Shown: positions 39,273-50,800 of the stretch, one piece after another | Layout: each line of letters begins with the position of its first letter | Numbering within the stretch: position 1 is the first letter of the stretch | NCBI GenBank assembly: GCA_013396635.1 | Contig: WBMW01005542.1 | Span: 3,799,601-3,863,600, forward strand | DNA length: 64,000 bases | From: Penelope pileata | Taxonomy: Eukaryota > Chordata > Aves > Galliformes > Cracidae | Direction of reading: 5' to 3' | Notes under the pieces: model-generated | Databases searched by the model: none | What the model was told of the DNA's origin: nothing | The model's input: only the letters and a program-made list of their open reading frames with translations | Made by a program: the position numbers and the translations under genes

Positions 39273-39355
39273 CTCCTCCATAATCTGGTAGGCTTTTTTA
39301 GAAAAGCATATTTGCTGCAGGAGGAAAAGGCCATCAATAGCATTTTTCAATGCAG
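39273..39355 (+). other. candidate 83-nt coding exon
   Basis: Plus strand: a strong pyrimidine-rich acceptor (atccttttctcttcccag|) and donor CAATGCAG|gtaaaa. The frame open throughout reads LLHNLVGFFRKAYLL then QEEKAINSIFQC, entering in phase 0 and leaving in phase 2. It is on the strand implied by the right-arm skew and joins in phase to the candidate at 47155. The segment looks amphipathic and helical, but I recognise no family. A 27-codon open frame can be chance. Confidence 0.25.
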
Positions 39356-42300
39356 GTAAAATTATGTACTTGAGTTTGTTCTTTTTTTCTGTTTGGAAAT
39401 TTTATTTTTTTCAAGATGTCTGCTTTTAATGCACTGGCTCTCCTCGTTCTTTAGAGGTATGCCTCCCCTTAAAAGGAGAGGGAATAGAAGGATCTAGAGA
39501 AATCTGGGTGCCAGAGCCTAAGAAGCTGCTCCTAAGCACGTATCAGATATCAGCCACCTTGCAAGGCTCCAAAAGTCTGCAGAAGGCTCATTTATGAGCT
39601 TAAATTTTGTGAACACCTAAAACTCCTGTCCTGGGCAAAATGTTTAAGTTCTGAAGACTTCTGGAAGTTGGGTACCTGTGGGAGAAGAGTTCCAAGGTGC
39701 TCATGTTAACACCTGTGTGCTTTCTTGGGGCTAGGCCTTCTTAAAGGTCTGTCACTCTCGGTATCCACGGGTCACTTTAACTTGTTTGAAGAAGAAATGA
39801 AAATCCAGCAAGAGTTATATTGTGAAAAGCAGCAAACAGTCATTTCTGTTGCACAATACTGTTTCCATTCCAGTCCCCTGGGCTTTCCTCCTCAGTTACT
39901 CAGAACAGACTGAAACTTCTGTTTTTCTGGGTTGAGAAGATCCGTGCTTCGTCTCTGCCCAAAGGTGAAATTGTTTCTGGAAAGCTTGAGCAAGAATGTT
40001 TTTGCTTTATTAAGTGTGAGAACAGTGGGATAGGGGGAAAGAATTGTATACAGGCAAAAGTGCTAGAGGGTTTTTTAAATAGCTTTTTCATCAGCATTGC
40101 TAGATGTGAAAAGATTAAAGTCATAGAAATAACTCTCCTCAGGAAAGGCCTGTTCTTTTTCTGAAGTTGGTCTCAAATCAGCTAGAGGGTCCTTCAAGCA
40201 GCACATAGAGTCCATCTTCAGCAGAGCCAGATAACATCTATGTTTGCCCTTCCTCAAGGAGTTAGTATCTGCTCAGATTTATCTGTCCTTAGATTCATGA
40301 ATAGTGCATCCATATTTTCACAGTGACGCATTAACTGCATCCCGAAGTCCTAGTCCACCAGTCACCCTGTTGCTGCATGATCCTTGATGCTGTGGCTCAT
40401 CTGCAGTGTGTCTATAGGTTCCCTTGCAAATGAACCTGGATGAGGGAGGCCAGTGAGGGAGCTTGGTGCCCTTGGAGGTCCCACCTTGATGTGTGCTATA
40501 GCCACAGTGTGCTACTGATTGTCCAGAGACCTACAGAAGTGTTACAGCAGGCCTCGTGCCCTTGTCCCTCTGTGTGTCCTCGTGACATCAGTCACTCAAA
40601 GGCATTTAAAAGTATGTCATCAGTGTGACACTGAGGGGCCAAAGGGAACCTTTGCTACTGCGTCTGTGCAGAAGCAGAGCATTTCTCTGCAGAAGCACCT
40701 CACAATGTCTGGTAAGCTGCCTCACCCCAGCTATGGGGAGATCAGTGGACCTGAAGGCAGCGTGTGTTTGCATCCAGGATGCCAGCTGCCAGCCAGGACA
40801 GAGTGGGGAGGAGATTCTGTGTAGGCATGACACTACACAACCCACTGTTGCACACTCTCACCTGCGGTTGTGCCAGGCGTTACATGCTCAGCCTGAGCCC
40901 GTGTCCAGCAAAGACCATGATGGAGGTGTCCTCTGCTGGACCTGTGATGTACAATGTGACTCTTCTGTGCCCTGTGCAGGGCTGCAAGGGAACATGGGCT
41001 GTGGATACCAGGGGAGGCCTGGGGAGGTCAGGGCTGTGGGTGCCCTGAGTGTCCCAGCACATCCTTATGGAGAGACTCCGCGTGGCTTTGACTGTCCTTT
41101 ACCTCCAGAGGAACTTAGCAGAGAGCATTGGTGTGTGCAGTCAGGGGGAAGGGGACAGAGACAGGGGCTGGTGAGGAGTAGCTGACTTTAGTCCCTGCTT
41201 AGAAGGCTCGTGGTGTCCGATATGATGGCTACAGCTCTGAGGGCCAAGAGGCAAGCAGCAGTAGGACACAGGACCTCTGTACAGGGAGAGCTTTCCAGAA
41301 CTGCATCATCCCTCCTGGCCTTACCAGAGCAGATGGGACACTCGCTCTGTGTGAGGAGGTGCAGACACAGCTCTACCAGATTGCCTTGTGATTCCCACTT
41401 GCAATAAAAGATCGTGCACTCTCGGCTGCTGCCCAAGGGCAGGGGACACGAGCAGGGTGCTCTGAGGGACTCCAGTCCTGCCCGGTGCCTGTTGGTGCAC
41501 TCTGCTTGCTGAGCACAGCCGCTGTCCTCTACACGCTCAGGCCACCACCAGCACAGCAATTCCGCCGCAAGCATTGCGCTTGTGACTGTGCCTGCCTCCC
41601 TGCCAACGTCTCTGGCAAGTTTGCTCTTTACTGTGATTACCCTCAGCATGACCCTCATGAAGCAGCAATTGCAGCCTTTGCCTTTTGCCCAGAAGTCTGT
41701 TCTCTTGCTACTCAGCCTATCCAGACGTGAGCTCCTAGAGTGAGGTATGAACCTCTTGTTCCCGCACATGAAGCCGGCTCCAGTCACTGGCAGAGCAAGA
41801 TTTTGTGGTAAGGAAGGTGCAGATCCATCAGTTTCTCCAACAGTTCCCAAGACATCAAGCCATTTTGGGACAGTCATTGCGCAGAGAGATGGCAGTGACT
41901 GCACTGCTGTGACATTACCCAGGAACAGTACATAGCTCAATCTTTGTCAGAGAGCTCTAAATAGTTTTAGTTTGTGGTTGGCAGCATACCAGGATACCAG
42001 GATGTGCCTAGTTTGGCCATGACGCAGCATGACTGGAAGATAACTGCACGTCCCTTCCATGTGCAAGGAAGTACCTGAAGCAGCCAAAGGTTTTGAGTCT
42101 GGTCACCACTCAGACTAGGCTACAGAGAAGGAGAAACATTAGTGAAGACCTTTTGTAATACCTCAGACCTTTGGCAGAGGTCAACTTCTTTGTACCACCT
42201 CTTCCTCCTGCAGTATGAGGTGGTGCTGACAGAGATGTGCAGTGTCAGGGGCACTGAGCCCCTCCGTATGTATGTACATATGTATATTGGAGAACTGCTC

Positions 42301-44088
42301 TGAGCAGTGCTCCCGGGATGCAGTCTGTAAAGGGTTGAGCCAAGCCCCTGCATCCATACGCAAGGTTGCAGTGCTGGCCCTGAGGGTACAGGTACCTTCA
42401 GGAGCCATGCTCCAGCAGGGACCTACAGGACATCAAGGCAGAGGAGTGGCAACAGAGCTGTTTCCAGCAGTGTTACCATTGGCTGCAGATCCAGCCCTGA
42501 TGGGAATCTGTTCTCCTACCTGTGCAAGAAATGAAGCTGAACTAGGCAGATGGTCCATGAAGCATTTGGCCTGAGACTTCCAGGGTAGTCCCTGTGTGCT
42601 CCAGGACTGGAGAGAGATGAAGGGAAAAGTCCCTCAGCTTCTTCCTTCTGGGTCCCTAGCTCCCAGTCTGCACGCTGAGAGCACTTGTGAGGGGTGAAAA
42701 CACCACAGGAGCATTGTGGGAGTCCTTTCCTTCACTTTGCTTGAAGAGGAACTTAAAGAGTGAATATTTCAAGTAGCTTTTTCAACTTAATAATATTATT
42801 TCTGGAATTTGAAGTTCTTCTGTCTACGTGCTAGTTCTCTCTGCACTCTTGAAGCCATTGACAGTTCAATTTCTCACCTGCTTAGGGCCAAACAGTCCTG
42901 CCTTCACTCTGTGAAGGAACACTACTTAGGTCCTGGACCTATGAAAGGTATCAAGTGAATCCACCAGGTTCATTGGGAAGGTTTTTTTTGTTTGTTTGTT
43001 TGTTTTAACTATCCATTAGCCACTTAACTACGTAGTTGGCAGAACATTGAACATTTCTGGGACTATCTCCGATTGGCTGCAGACCAATCTTCTCCCAGTA
43101 TCTGGGAGAGGATCAGCTGTGCATGGTTGAGAATGGGCAGTGGGTCTATCCATAATGGCTTCCAGAACAGGATCAGCTCTGGGATAATTCCCTGGACTGC
43201 ATCTTTGTCCAGCTCAGTCTCTTTGTTGTGCAGACCTACAAGACTAGAAAGCATGTTCTGCAGTTTGTACATGGGGGAGTTCGTGTGCACTTGCACTGAT
43301 GGCAAAGTGAGGAAAATGCTGTTATGTGTCTCCTTCTCTGTGCTGTCCAACACAGTCCCCAGGAGAGAGCCGTCCATCCGCCTCCCCCTCTGCCGTGCTA
43401 CAGATGGAGTGGTTCAGCTCCTGGGTGGTATGCCTGCGATGCCTGTCCTTCTGAAAAAGAGAACTGAACTGATGTGAAATATATTTAACATATGTTTTCG
43501 ACCACAGTTGTTAATTTCTACAGCCAGGTGTCTTGAGTTAGCCTCTTGCTTTCTTTCATACTGAAATTTGCCTACTGTCCCAAAGTAATCAAGGCAGGAA
43601 TTAGTGGATTTGGCTCCTCAGAGGACTGTGCCTGCAGAAGGTACAACGTGTGTCGATGTTGCCTCCTTTTTTTCATCTTGGCCCATCTTCACAGGTTTTT
43701 TTCCTTTGATTCCTTTCTATTTTTGCATTAGATCAGCTAAACACATGACACCTAAGACTTCACTCTCTCTGCACCCCTTCATCCCACTCCTCCTCCTCGC
43801 ACTCAGTTCTGGCCAAGATATACGAACAGAGATTTCCTCTCACCCAAGGGTAATGAGTCACAAAGTCCGGATGATTGGAAGGGTTAGGGTTTCACCTGCC
43901 TTTTGGGAGATCGTTTTCTCCCTCAGATACCATTTTTAATTCTGTACTCACTGCAGATGCAGTCTACCAGAAGACCTGCAGTCCTCTCTGGAGACTGCAG
44001 TGCTGCTCATCACTTGCTGGAAGCTGTTTCTGCACCACGTTTATCCCTAAAGGGCTTGAATGGACATTTGACACTGAAACTTGTTCAA
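39356..44088. other. non-coding stretch with many chance frames
   Basis: No supported gene. Weak plus-strand micro-exon patterns occur at 40672-40711 (acceptor gctactgcgtctgtgcag|, donor ATGTCTG|gtaagc) and about 41788-41811. The longest frame (41188-41940 minus, 250 codons) has no domain, and plus frames lie over the same bases. The 43063-43477 region is open on both strands. A (TTTG)n tract lies at 42982-43006. Confidence 0.35.
42982..43006. repeat. T8 plus (TTTG)n microsatellite
   Basis: Eight T's followed by about four to five TTTG units, read directly. Confidence 0.85.
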
Positions 44089-44094
44089 TTTATT
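44089..44094 (-). terminator. AATAAA poly(A) signal on the minus strand
   Basis: The plus strand reads tttatt, giving AATAAA on the minus strand about 29 bases beyond the stop codon of the candidate terminal exon 44123-44444. AATAAA is common by chance in AT-rich DNA, so the value is in the combination. Confidence 0.3.
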
Positions 44095-44122
44095 ATTATT
44101 TTTTTTCAAGTTTCAATACAGA

Positions 44123-44444
44123 TTAACCACTGAGATAGTCCAGGTTTCTGTTTGAGACAACAAAAGGGCAGTCATACTGCTCAGCAGGCAGGCTCTCCAA
44201 CTCTGTTGTGGGGTTCATCTGTAATGCAGGGTTTGTAGATGCATTGGGCTGGCTCCACATGGGCTCAGCTGGCTGTGCAACCACAGAGCCCAGTGGGGAA
44301 TAACAGCACACCATCCTCCCAGGCTGAGCAATGCTCTGTGCTGTTGCAGCATTGATGTGCACAGAAACTGACTTGGTTGTGACGCTGAGATCCTCGTCTA
44401 GCCATTGCTGCTTAATTGTTCCGTCCTTTGCTTGGTAGGGAGTG
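44123..44444 (-). other. candidate terminal coding exon, 106 codons then stop
   Basis: On the minus strand an acceptor (ttgtgctgtgctaactcag|) opens a 322-base segment with one frame clear of stops until TAA at 44125-44123. It starts TPYQAKDGTIKQQWLDEDLS, includes the pairs CCYSPLGS and EPMWSQPNAS, and ends YDCPFVVSNRNLDYLSG. The composition is polar with scattered aromatic residues, like a cytoplasmic tail or disordered C-terminus; there is no membrane segment. An AATAAA follows within about 30 bases. The opposite strand is not open over most of this interval, unlike many chance frames here. Against it: the right arm's skew favours the plus strand, and I recognise no family. Confidence 0.28.
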
Positions 44445-46053
44445 CTGAGTTAGCACAGCACAAAGGTTATGAGATTTGGTGCAACGTTATGCTGTGAAAC
44501 AGCATCTGGCCACACAGGTCTCTGCTCTTGTGGACATCTTCCTTCAATGGCAGGAGTAAGCTGTAAGCTTCAGGTCTCCCCAGTTCACCCCACCTGTTTA
44601 GCTGTCAGACCTGGGACCTGCAGTATAGGGTCTGACGTTCTTGGTGAATGGAATTCGTTATTACACCCAGATACTTAACTGGTGTTTACAAAAGGCTGAA
44701 TAGGTTTATGATCGATAAGAAATTCACATAACTACAGTGGTGAGGAAAAGAATCAGCAAATGATGCAATCTGCTAACCACAGTCGAGGGAAGAATTTACG
44801 CTTCCACAAGCGCGTTCAGGCTTCGTAGTGCAGCAATTCCTCTGCAGCCTCTGATATTGCCCATTGCTAGAGACAGGGCTCAGCAGAGTAATTACCTCAG
44901 TCATAATGACAGATACTCCAATGGCATCAATTTAAATCCTTTTCATGGTGCTGAATTACAGCTTGACAGCAGAGATCTCATGACACACTCCTGCTTCTGA
45001 TTTCCCACCTGCCTCGTGACAACTGTATTGCTTGGCTACACGAGCAAAACAACATCACTGCTTCACAGGGAGACAAACTGACAATAAACTTATTTTTATT
45101 ATTTTCAGAACTCTTTCCCTCCTGTCATTTGCTTTCTGTATTTTTTGTTTGCAGGATTTTCCATTTACGAGGACTGAATCTTTCCATTGCCTGCTTTCCA
45201 TAGGCTGCAGCACCTGGATGGGATGTGAAGGATATGCCATACTGTTCTGAAGAATGGAGACACTGGAAACACTCCATGTTCTGATGCTGAAGTCACAGGT
45301 TAATGTCAATATTTTACCATATATCCAATGCATTCCTATGGCATACCGTAGCCCCATGTCAACTGACTGTCATTGAAGAAGTTGCGTGAGTCCCTTTCTG
45401 TGTGTGTCTTTCAGTGTACAGAAAACACAGATGATGAGCTTAGATTCATGCTCAGCATTTGAACAGCTAAGGTTCGGAAAGATGAGTGGTGCCCTCAGAT
45501 TAGTCAAATATCAGAAAAGGTATCAGATATTTCTCTCTTTCTTCCTCCACAGCATTACTAAAAATCTAGACAGTGATTTCAGAATTATTTGGTATAATAA
45601 ATGCTCATACTTAAAAGCAAAGTGCTATAATTAGTCAGTGATGATAGTTTGCATCATAGTTTAATTTGCAAATAAACTCTTATCCCATTTCTAAGACCCT
45701 TAAGCCAATTTTTCTACAGCTGGAGGATTTTGTCAGCCAGTTCCCAACAGGCAACTGGAGGGATACAGTGGGGTCTTTGCAAGGATTTCTTTGCTGAGCA
45801 GAAATATGAGCTAGCTTTATCCTCCTTTATTGCACATGAAACCTTGATTAATGTTTGTGCAGTACCAGAGATATGTAAGGGACGTTCCAGCCAAGTAAAA
45901 GGCATTGAGAGTGCCCCAGGTGTCAGGACTAAAGAATGAGGAGAAAGTACAGGATCACAGGTCTTCACCCTGTACCAAATTGTCATTTTCACCCTTTTCA
46001 AGTCACTTTATTTTTTTTTTTCTAAAGGAGCCCAGCTGAGCTATAAGGCTTAC
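44445..46053. other. non-coding stretch
   Basis: No supported exon. A minus-strand segment near 45150-45230 (acceptor ccttcacatcccatccag|, possible donor CAGTCCTC|gtaaat, frame VLQPMESRQWKDSVL) is a very weak candidate. Its phases do not connect it to 44123-44444. Confidence 0.35.
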
Positions 46054-46232
46054 CAAGGGGGTGAGGGCACCCCAAAAGATCACTTGTGTCTCATGCGTGG
46101 AGGCGGGCAGGGGCTGGGGTTTGTGTGTGATGCAGATGGCGTGGGCACTCGGATCCCACTTCTTGCAGGCACTGGTTCTGCCTGGGTAGCTGTGGAGGTA
46201 CTCGGAGCCCACATCCGAGAGAAGTGCTGGGA
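46054..46232 (-). other. candidate 179-nt coding exon
   Basis: Minus strand: acceptor tactgttggtatatttgcag| and donor CCCCCTTG|gtaagc. The single frame open throughout (59 codons) reads PALLSDVGSEYLHSYPG, then a segment with three cysteines (ACKKWDPSAHAIC is its core), and ends VIFWGALTPL. It enters in phase 1 and leaves in phase 0, so it cannot join 44123-44444 (phase 2) without another exon. The plus strand is also open here (46084-46287), which weakens the case. Confidence 0.22.
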
Positions 46233-46307
46233 CTGCAAATATACCAACAGTAAGAAGTTTTCCACAATTCCCTTTGGTCATCACTGAGGCATCAATGGAG
46301 TGAATAG

Positions 46308-46315
46308 TATAAAAA
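46308..46315 (+). promoter_or_regulatory. TATA-like element
   Basis: TATAAAAA on the plus strand, with moderately GC-rich sequence 25-80 bases downstream. No recognised gene starts here, so this may be a cryptic or lncRNA promoter, or chance. Confidence 0.15.
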
Positions 46316-47154
46316 CAGGAGACAGAATACTTCTCTGGAGCATCTGCTCTTGAGCCTCAGCGTGTTCGTGAGTCCGTGTTCCCTGCACAGAAGCCAGAAA
46401 AGAATAATTCTGCACATATTTCTGAAAACAAGACTCACCCTTGATGCTAACAGGTTAGGAGGTGCCCAGGGAGGAGAGCGTTAACACCCTCACAACGCCA
46501 GGCCCATGGCAGCCTGCTTTCTTTTTGTCTTACCGCTAAGCAAAATGCAGGATACATAAATAGCAGCACTGAATATAGATTGCAGGAGATTATTTTAGCA
46601 CAGTATGAAGACATGATGCCAGTAAACCTGTAATTTGAATATATATTTTTGTTGCAAGGTCTGGTGTTCTGTTTTGCACGTGCATGCAGACAAAGGTAAC
46701 AAGAGCAGTGGGGCTGTTGGTGCTGTCCATCTCGGGAGTATTGCAGAACTCCGAACAAGGTGACAAAGGGCTCCATTCAGTCAAAAAATCAATTTAAGCA
46801 AAGTGCTTGGGGAAAACAGATTTTTATCTGTAGAAAAGGGGAAATTGAGGGCAAGTGGAACTTCACTAGCGTATGCCCTGTTCTGGAGAAACCAGAAGTT
46901 CTAAGCCACAAATGTAGTTGAGCTTAAACCAATTGAGCAGTTAAATTTGTTGAGCCAGTGTAATTGCAGGAAGATTAATACATAATATTTAATATTAAGT
47001 TTCTAGAAACTGAATGGGCACTAACTGAATATGAGGCTCTTCTATGCCAACTATCAAAGAAATATTCACAATAACTCGTGTAAAGAACGAAGTAGCAGGG
47101 CAACAAGAGAAGCCACAGGTGACATTTTGAACAGGAATTAGATAAATCCTTCAG
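46316..47154. other. non-coding stretch
   Basis: No supported gene. A minus-strand segment at about 46440-46520 has a good donor (AAGG|gtgagtctt) but stops in every frame. Confidence 0.4.
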
Positions 47155-47327
47155 CATCCTGTCTGCTGTTCCTGTTGCTAAAGAAAAGTACCTAAATGTA
47201 CATTCTGTGCATTTCCATCTCAAGGTTCCTTCATCCCAGTTGCCCAAGGATCTCTTCACATTAGAATGTGAAAAAAACCTGACCATTCAGTCTATATCCA
47301 GTCGCAGTGCCATTCTCTCAGAGCCAG
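47155..47327 (+). other. candidate 173-nt coding exon
   Basis: Plus strand: acceptor ttagataaatccttcag| and donor CAGAGCCAG|gtaaat. One frame is open for 57 codons: ILSAVPVAKEKYLNVHSVHF, then HLKVPSSQLPKDLFTLE, CEKNLTIQSISS and RSAILSEP. It enters in phase 2 and leaves in phase 1. The frame is actually open from a stop near 47118. An internal acceptor (catttccatctcaag|) would give a shorter 103-base exon starting at 47225. It has one N-glycosylation-type NLT site. No family is recognised. The minus strand is also open over most of this interval (46975-47286), which lowers confidence. Confidence 0.26.
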
Positions 47328-47514
47328 GTAAATGAAAGTTCAAAAAGAAAGGCATGTGAAGAAGACGCTTTCCCTTCTTTCATACACAAAGCTAGGTATG
47401 GAGGAGAGTGCTGATGGCATATACTTTCCTTAGGGAACCACCTGGAGCTGTCCTAAGGGGTCGGCACTTTGCACCCCCAGTTTTCTGCAGCTTAGTCACT
47501 TCCTCAGCTCTTTT

Positions 47515-47857
47515 CATAGAATCATAGAACTGTAGAAACACTGGGTTGGAAAAGACCTCCAAGATCATCTAGTCCAACCATCCACCTACCACCAAGATTA
47601 CCCATTAAACCATGTCCCTCAGTTCCACATCCAGACATATCTTGACTGTCACCAGTGGTGCTGCCTCCTCCCCCTTCCTGGGCAGCCTGTTCCAGTACCT
47701 GACCACTCTTTCAGAGAAGTTGTTTTTCCTAATATCCAAACTGAACCTTCCCTGGTACAACTTAAAGCCATTCCCTCTCATCCTATCACTAGCTACCCAG
47801 GACATGAGGCCGACTCCTACCTCACCATAACCTCCTTTCAGGAAGTTGTAGAGTGCA
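47515..47857 (-). repeat. CR1 LINE 3' end with intact ORF2 terminus
   Basis: It starts 'catagaatcatagaactg...gggttggaaaagacctcc' and runs through 'accatgtccctcagt', 'cctgggcagcctgttcc', 'cctggtacaactt' and 'gttgtagagtgc'. On the minus strand the ORF2 C-terminus is readable without interruption to its stop at 47605 (GNGFKLYQGRFSLDIRK, RVVRYWNRLPRK, ending VELRDMV). It is the best preserved copy in the window, but 5'-truncated. Confidence 0.95.
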
Positions 47858-50800
47858 ATTTGTCCCTTCCAGTCTTGATGGGACTGAGAATAAATTTAAT
47901 GAGATTATTTTCTCTTGGTGTTTTGTGAGTTCTTCCTGTCCCTTCTTGTTTTTCAAACAAATAAGAGTGCTTACTAACATCGCAGCCAGAAGGCCAAGAC
48001 TTCAGTGAAGCATTCGTCTCTTGTTTGCTCCTGCCTTTAGGTCATGAATTGAACAATTCACAAAAACATGACTTAAACTATATAATACTCTACTAAATCT
48101 CCTTCCTGGCACAACTATCACAGTGTCTCAGTGTTAGTGCACAGAGAGTGAGACCAGCTCTTTTCAATCTGTTTCAGAATTTCCAACTGCGATCTATGGG
48201 GAGCTGCCAAGTGGTCCCCACAGACCCATCTGATCACGTGTTGCTGGCTCCTCATCCTTTCCAGCTGCTAGCTTCTAATAAAAGCAGGGGAAAACGGCGT
48301 TCCACAGAAATAATGAATGTGGCTGCCCCAGGGTTGTTGTGTGAATGTGTAGTGTAGAAAAGATGATCTCCACAATCCTGAAAGGGGGGGAGGCAGAGTT
48401 TGCAAGACTCTGTTTCTTTGTTAAACTGTGATCTACCATATGAAAAAGTTGGACATCCGAGTGGCCTTTTAAGTTCCAGTTCCATTAACCTCTTCAGGGT
48501 CATTCTTTACCCTTGTCTTCTTCCCTGTATTTGCAGCACACTGTTACACAGCACATTTCTTCTGAATCTAGATTCCTGGAAAATACATACCAGATAAGAT
48601 CCTCAGCTCCAGTGCCAAGGCCATTTCCCTACCAGCACAGGACTTTTTAATACAGTCATACTCTGAATCTAATTACTTGTCCAGTCTAGTTTAAAATTTT
48701 CTCAGTCAGTTCAAATAAATCTGTAGGCTGTATGAATAAGCCTAGCCAAATGGGAATTTTCTTTGCCTAAAGACCAGGTTTGACCTCTAAAGAACAGTCT
48801 GTGTAGTAATGAGTGTTTGGCTCCCTTGAAAATTGGAATTGTGTGGAAATGTCACAAGAATACATGCATCTTTATTTAAAGAACTGTGGTTTATTTTTTT
48901 GGTCTGGGTTGCTTAAAACCACATGACTGAGGTATTTTACAGTGCAGCTGTTGCAGATGACTCCAGAATAACCTCCTTTACAATCAAAGGGAGGCATGGA
49001 AAGCAACAGATCTTCAGATAAGAGAAAAACCATTCGTAGCCGCACTGAGGTTCGTCACTTGCTTATTTTCCAGCAGAACGTGTGGGTCAGCTCCTGCCCT
49101 TGCTCTGTGGGACCACGCTGTGGGCTGCAGAGCCGAGGGGCTCAGCCTGGCTCCGTGCAGCGCAGCAAGGGGCTGCCCTGGGGCTCAGCCTCCTGCCACC
49201 CTCCTGTCCCTGCGCTCCATCTGCCATGGCTGCCGCTGGGGAATTTGGGTGGCCTTGGCTTAGGGGACAACCTCTGTGGCCCCTGCCAGAGCTGCTCAAC
49301 CAGTGCCTTGGGCCACATCCAAGGTCCTGTTTAATGGAACTCTCCCTGCATCTGTCTTACTCTCCTGTTTTGTGCTTTCCTCTCTAGAATAAATCCTAAT
49401 CCTGGCATGTCCGTAGGACCACAAGAGATTTAGTTTTGATAAACAGAGAAGAGAGAATCAAGTACCTACTGCTGATGAGCAAATAGCTTTTCTTCCAAAA
49501 GCAAACCCAGTGTGAAAAAGTATCCCTCAGCTGGCTGATTGCAGCCATGTATCTGTGGATGTTCACACTCAGCACGGCACTTACTGCTTACTTTTGACAA
49601 TTATCACCTCCCGGCGCAGCCCAGTGCTGCAGCTCTGGCACAGAGCTGGCTCTCCGTGACAGTGGGTTGCAGGCACCGCTGCAGGGACAGCATTCCTCAG
49701 ATCCCTTGGAGCAGGGCTGCAGACAGCCCCAGCCCTGTCCCAGCTCCGCTCATCCCTCTTGCCCGAAAGCACAAACCCCACTTCTCTCTAATTCTGGGCA
49801 GCAGACGCTTGTGATGCCAGCCTGAATGCTCACTGATGGCATGGTTCCTATGGCAGGATGTTAGCCAAGTCAAGGACGCTTAGCAGTAATAGCTTCTCCT
49901 TGTAAAGGACTGCGTAGAGGCAGGGAGCTTTTTGGAAAGGGAATGAGAGCAGCTGGGTGGATGTCCAGGCAGAGATGCTGGGATCAGACAGCAAGAGGCA
50001 GTGTATTATGTCCTGGGAAGAACGCAGTGAACACTGCTGGGAGGGAGCGGGCAGCTGGCACATTGCGCTCTTCCTCCAAAACGTTGGTGTGGTTGTGGCA
50101 GCGGCCAGAGAGCAGCTCTGCGTGTTGTGCGACTGTCTGCATTCCCAGCACGGTTATTTTTAGGGGTGCACTACACTCAATATTCAGGTCACATTTTGGA
50201 AGAGTCTTTTAATTCCACAATCATCAAGGCTGGAGACTTTACAGTGTTGAAAATGAAAAAGGACCATACAATAACTTCCAGACACACATAATAGCTTTTT
50301 ACAGGAGGTAATAGACATTTTTCAGACTACTGTAATGAATGTGAAAGAACACACACAGGCACGCAAAAAAGAGACAAAGAAAATCTATTTACTTTTAAAG
50401 GCCTGTTGGCAGCTATCATAAGATCAAAATTTAGGGTTTTGAAAAACAGTACATTTTTAACAGGCAAAATCTAATGAGGCTGATTTTTAAACAACTTAGC
50501 ACAATTACATTGATTGCAAGAGCAATTTGGATAATTATATGTGGAAGTGACCGTAATTAGCCAGAAATGAGCAAGAACCTCACAAATGTTCCCATGTACA
50601 AGATTTTCTTCATCTTTCTATGACATACTCAATGCTTATTACAAGCTCGTTTCTTTAAGCCAATAAAAAGGTGTTGTTAGGTCAAAGAATTGTAATATGC
50701 TCACAAATCCAGACACCTAAAAAACCCAAAACTTTTGAGATGGTTCTGAACTGACGTGACCTTCAGGATGTTTTGGGGAAGACTGGGCGCCCATTGTTAC

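Noticed and set aside
41188..41940. 250-codon minus-strand open frame, longest outside the gap
   Set aside because: No recognisable domain or splice sites at its ends, and plus frames lie over the same bases. One frame of this length is expected by chance in 64 kb of about 45% GC DNA.
43063..43477. Natural-looking frames on both strands (minus 104 codons, plus 134 codons)
   Set aside because: The two overlap almost completely, so at least one is chance. There is no acceptor compatible with the minus frame, and no family is recognised.
50210..50240. CR1-like 'caatcatcaaggctgga'
   Set aside because: About 17 bases only, with no continuation of CR1 sequence to the right.
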